A DNA stretch of 64,000 nt from Lacinutrix sp. WUR7 (GTDB taxonomy: Bacteria > Bacteroidota > Bacteroidia > Flavobacteriales > Flavobacteriaceae). The notes below the pieces were generated by a model. The model did not search any database and was not told the DNA's origin. It saw nothing but the letters and a program-made list of their open reading frames with translations. Every line of letters begins with the position of its first letter. Positions within the stretch are counted from its first letter, which is position 1. The translations under genes and the position numbers were made by a program. Shown one piece after another: positions 62,893-64,000 of this stretch. The stretch is taken from the NCBI RefSeq assembly GCF_016864015.1, contig NZ_CP045067.1, forward strand, positions 1,213,001 through 1,277,000, in the 5' to 3' direction.

Positions 62893-63618
62893 ATGAAAAT
62901 TTCTATTATCATACCTTGTTATAATGAGGAGCAAAGATTAAATCAAGATGCTTTTAAAGCATATTCTAATGACAATCAATTTATAGATTTTTTATTTGTA
63001 AATGATGGTAGTTCTGATAACACAGCAAACATTTTAAAAGAATTATCTGCAACTAATAATAACTTTTCTTTTTTAGATTTAAATCAAAATCAAGGTAAAG
63101 CTGGTGCAATTAGAGAAGGAGTTCTGTCTTTGCAAGAGAATAATACTTACGATTTTATAGGGTATTTTGATGCAGATTTAGCAACACCACTTTTTGAAAT
63201 AAACAACTTTTTAGAACAGATAGAAAAACGAAAAGACATGTTGTTTATTATGGGAACTCGTTTTGCAAGAATGGGAGCGCAAATTAACAGAAAAGCATCC
63301 AGACACTACATAGGTAGAATTTTTGCAACATTAGTAAGTTGGATACTTAAAATACCTGTATACGATACGCAATGTGGAGCTAAATTAATTCATAAAAATA
63401 TTGTTTTTAGTTTGTTTAAAGACCCTTTAATAACAAAATGGTTGTTTGATGTAGAATTACTTGCAAGGCTAGAAAAACTAATAGGTTACAAACAAGCGAA
63501 ACAAGTTATCCTAGAAGTACCACTGCAGCAGTGGGATGAGATTGCTGGTAGTAAATTAAAACCAACAGATTTTTTACAAGCACCAATAGAATTACTTAAA
63601 ATCTGGAAAAAATATTAA
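62893..63618 (+). CDS. Family 2 glycosyltransferase (dolichyl-phosphate-sugar synthase-like)
   Basis: 241 aa. N-terminal GT-A fold start KISIIIPCYNEEQRLN, FLFVNDGSSDNTANIL, then GYFDADLATPLFEINNFLEQ with the Asp-x-Asp-like site and a late WLFDVELLARLEK block. The layout without a C-terminal membrane helix suggests a soluble or peripheral enzyme adding a sugar to a lipid carrier. The final active-site region IPVYDTQCGAKLI is typical of DPMS-like enzymes. It lies 25 bp after the UPF0104 gene. Confidence 0.9.
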   Translation: MKISIIIPCYNEEQRLNQDAFKAYSNDNQFIDFLFVNDGSSDNTANILKELSATNNNFSFLDLNQNQGKAGAIREGVLSLQENNTYDFIGYFDADLATPLFEINNFLEQIEKRKDMLFIMGTRFARMGAQINRKASRHYIGRIFATLVSWILKIPVYDTQCGAKLIHKNIVFSLFKDPLITKWLFDVELLARLEKLIGYKQAKQVILEVPLQQWDEIAGSKLKPTDFLQAPIELLKIWKKY

Positions 63619-63892
63619 ATCCCTTCTTTTTTGTGTAGATCTTGTAAAATAAATTTGTTTAAATACATCTAACAGTTGTTTATGTAACATATTTATTTTG
63701 ATGTTTTAATCCAAGCAATTGGAATAGTAAATAGGAAGACTATGGTTTAAAAAAAATAAGTACACAATCTTCTGTTTTTATAACGAATCTGATAATGGAA
63801 TCACTAATATTTATAACAATTAGCAATTAATGCTCTCGTTTTGTTTATTCTTAATTTCAAGTAATAAAAAAAACGGTTAAAGCACTTAAAAT
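63619..63892 (+). other. Gene-free AT-rich stretch
   Basis: About 270 bp after the GT2 gene. I see no ORF and no RNA gene. Its last part (from about 63830) may be a further decayed piece of the cysC remnant that follows. Confidence 0.5.
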
Positions 63893-64000
63893 ATCGCTAA
63901 AGATGTTAACTTTGTCGAAGTTTTTATAGACACAAGTGTATCATAATGTGAACGTAGGGGTATAAATTACCTTTACAAAAAGGGAAAAAAAGGTGCTATA
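63893..64000 (+). pseudogene. Decayed second cysC (APS kinase) fragment
   Basis: One frame reads KDVNFVEVFIDTSVS, a TAA, then CERRGINYLYKKGKKGAI to the window edge. The intact cysC has [20 protein letters not shown] at the same place and [10 protein letters not shown] after it; 21 of 34 positions agree. In-frame TAA (63944-63946) replaces a Glu codon, and upstream frames are closed. The DNA differs at many silent positions, so it is an old or foreign copy, not a fresh duplication. It continues outside the window. Confidence 0.75.

Overview
This 64 kb window is AT-rich chromosomal DNA from a member of the Bacteroidota, most likely a marine-type Flavobacteriaceae. The signs are: a type IX secretion (T9SS) C-terminal sorting domain, many lipoproteins and secreted proteins with flavobacterial signal peptides, families largely confined to this phylum (DUF4175, DUF4837, a DUF6909-like protein), near-absence of Shine-Dalgarno sequences, and a recurring TAnnTTTG -7 promoter element (at least 13 instances, one with a perfect TTG-N19 partner upstream of glnS). 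I see no phage, insertion sequence, CRISPR array or restriction/defence locus; the window is mostly core chromosome with a few decayed patches.

Layout. 0-12.5 kb: the 3' part of lepA, an RCK-linked Na+/H+ antiporter, a universal-stress-protein/SulP pair that overlap by ATGA, an MBL-fold hydrolase, and two lipoprotein peptidases (S8 and M1). 11.3-14.3 kb: a minus-strand pair of an aspartoacylase-like amidohydrolase and a GCS2 amide ligase fused to CBS domains. 14.4-21 kb: rnpA, a scar of a DUF4349-like gene, an S41 protease, a double-OmpA protein, a GNAT enzyme, a zinc/cation exporter, rpiB and a T9SS-exported leucine-rich protein. 20.93-21.74 kb: the largest gene-free stretch, carrying seven copies of TATTAACA. 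21.7-26 kb: rnr, a YbjQ protein, a DUF2807 protein and a LysE exporter. 26-27.7 kb: a plastic patch with an orphan C-terminal gene fragment, a possible cassette-like boundary, and a degenerate array of tRNA-Cys 3' halves next to the intact tRNA-Cys(GCA). 27.7-39.6 kb: folB, glnS, an SPFH protein, gltX and a giant DUF4175 protein. 39.6-46.8 kb: ybeY, then mnmG bracketed by two perfect parS sites, a methyltransferase, an OmpH-like lipoprotein, holB and a secreted protein. 46.9-55.2 kb: pgk, an MltD-like transglycosylase, a DUF4837 protein, a small tatA, an M23 peptidase, a GH3-like enzyme and a nucleosidase-like protein of unknown role. 55.2-64 kb: a Wzz-like protein followed by an apparent surface-polysaccharide/sulfate block (rfbBACD, cysQ, a tandem DUF2061 protein, cysC, a UPF0104 flippase-like protein, a GT2), ending in a decayed second cysC.

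How it fits together. The parS pair around mnmG and the 800-bp repeat-bearing intergenic region 18.5 kb to its left suggest the window lies on the origin-proximal part of the chromosome. The right end looks like one assembly line: dTDP-rhamnose synthesis feeding a glycan, with cysC (PAPS formation) and cysQ (PAP removal) suggesting activated sulfate for assimilation or glycan sulfation. No complete new defence or mobile system is present. The best leads are the repeat cluster at 21 kb, the tRNA-Cys scar array, the amide ligase/hydrolase pair, the nucleosidase-like protein and the gene remnants.
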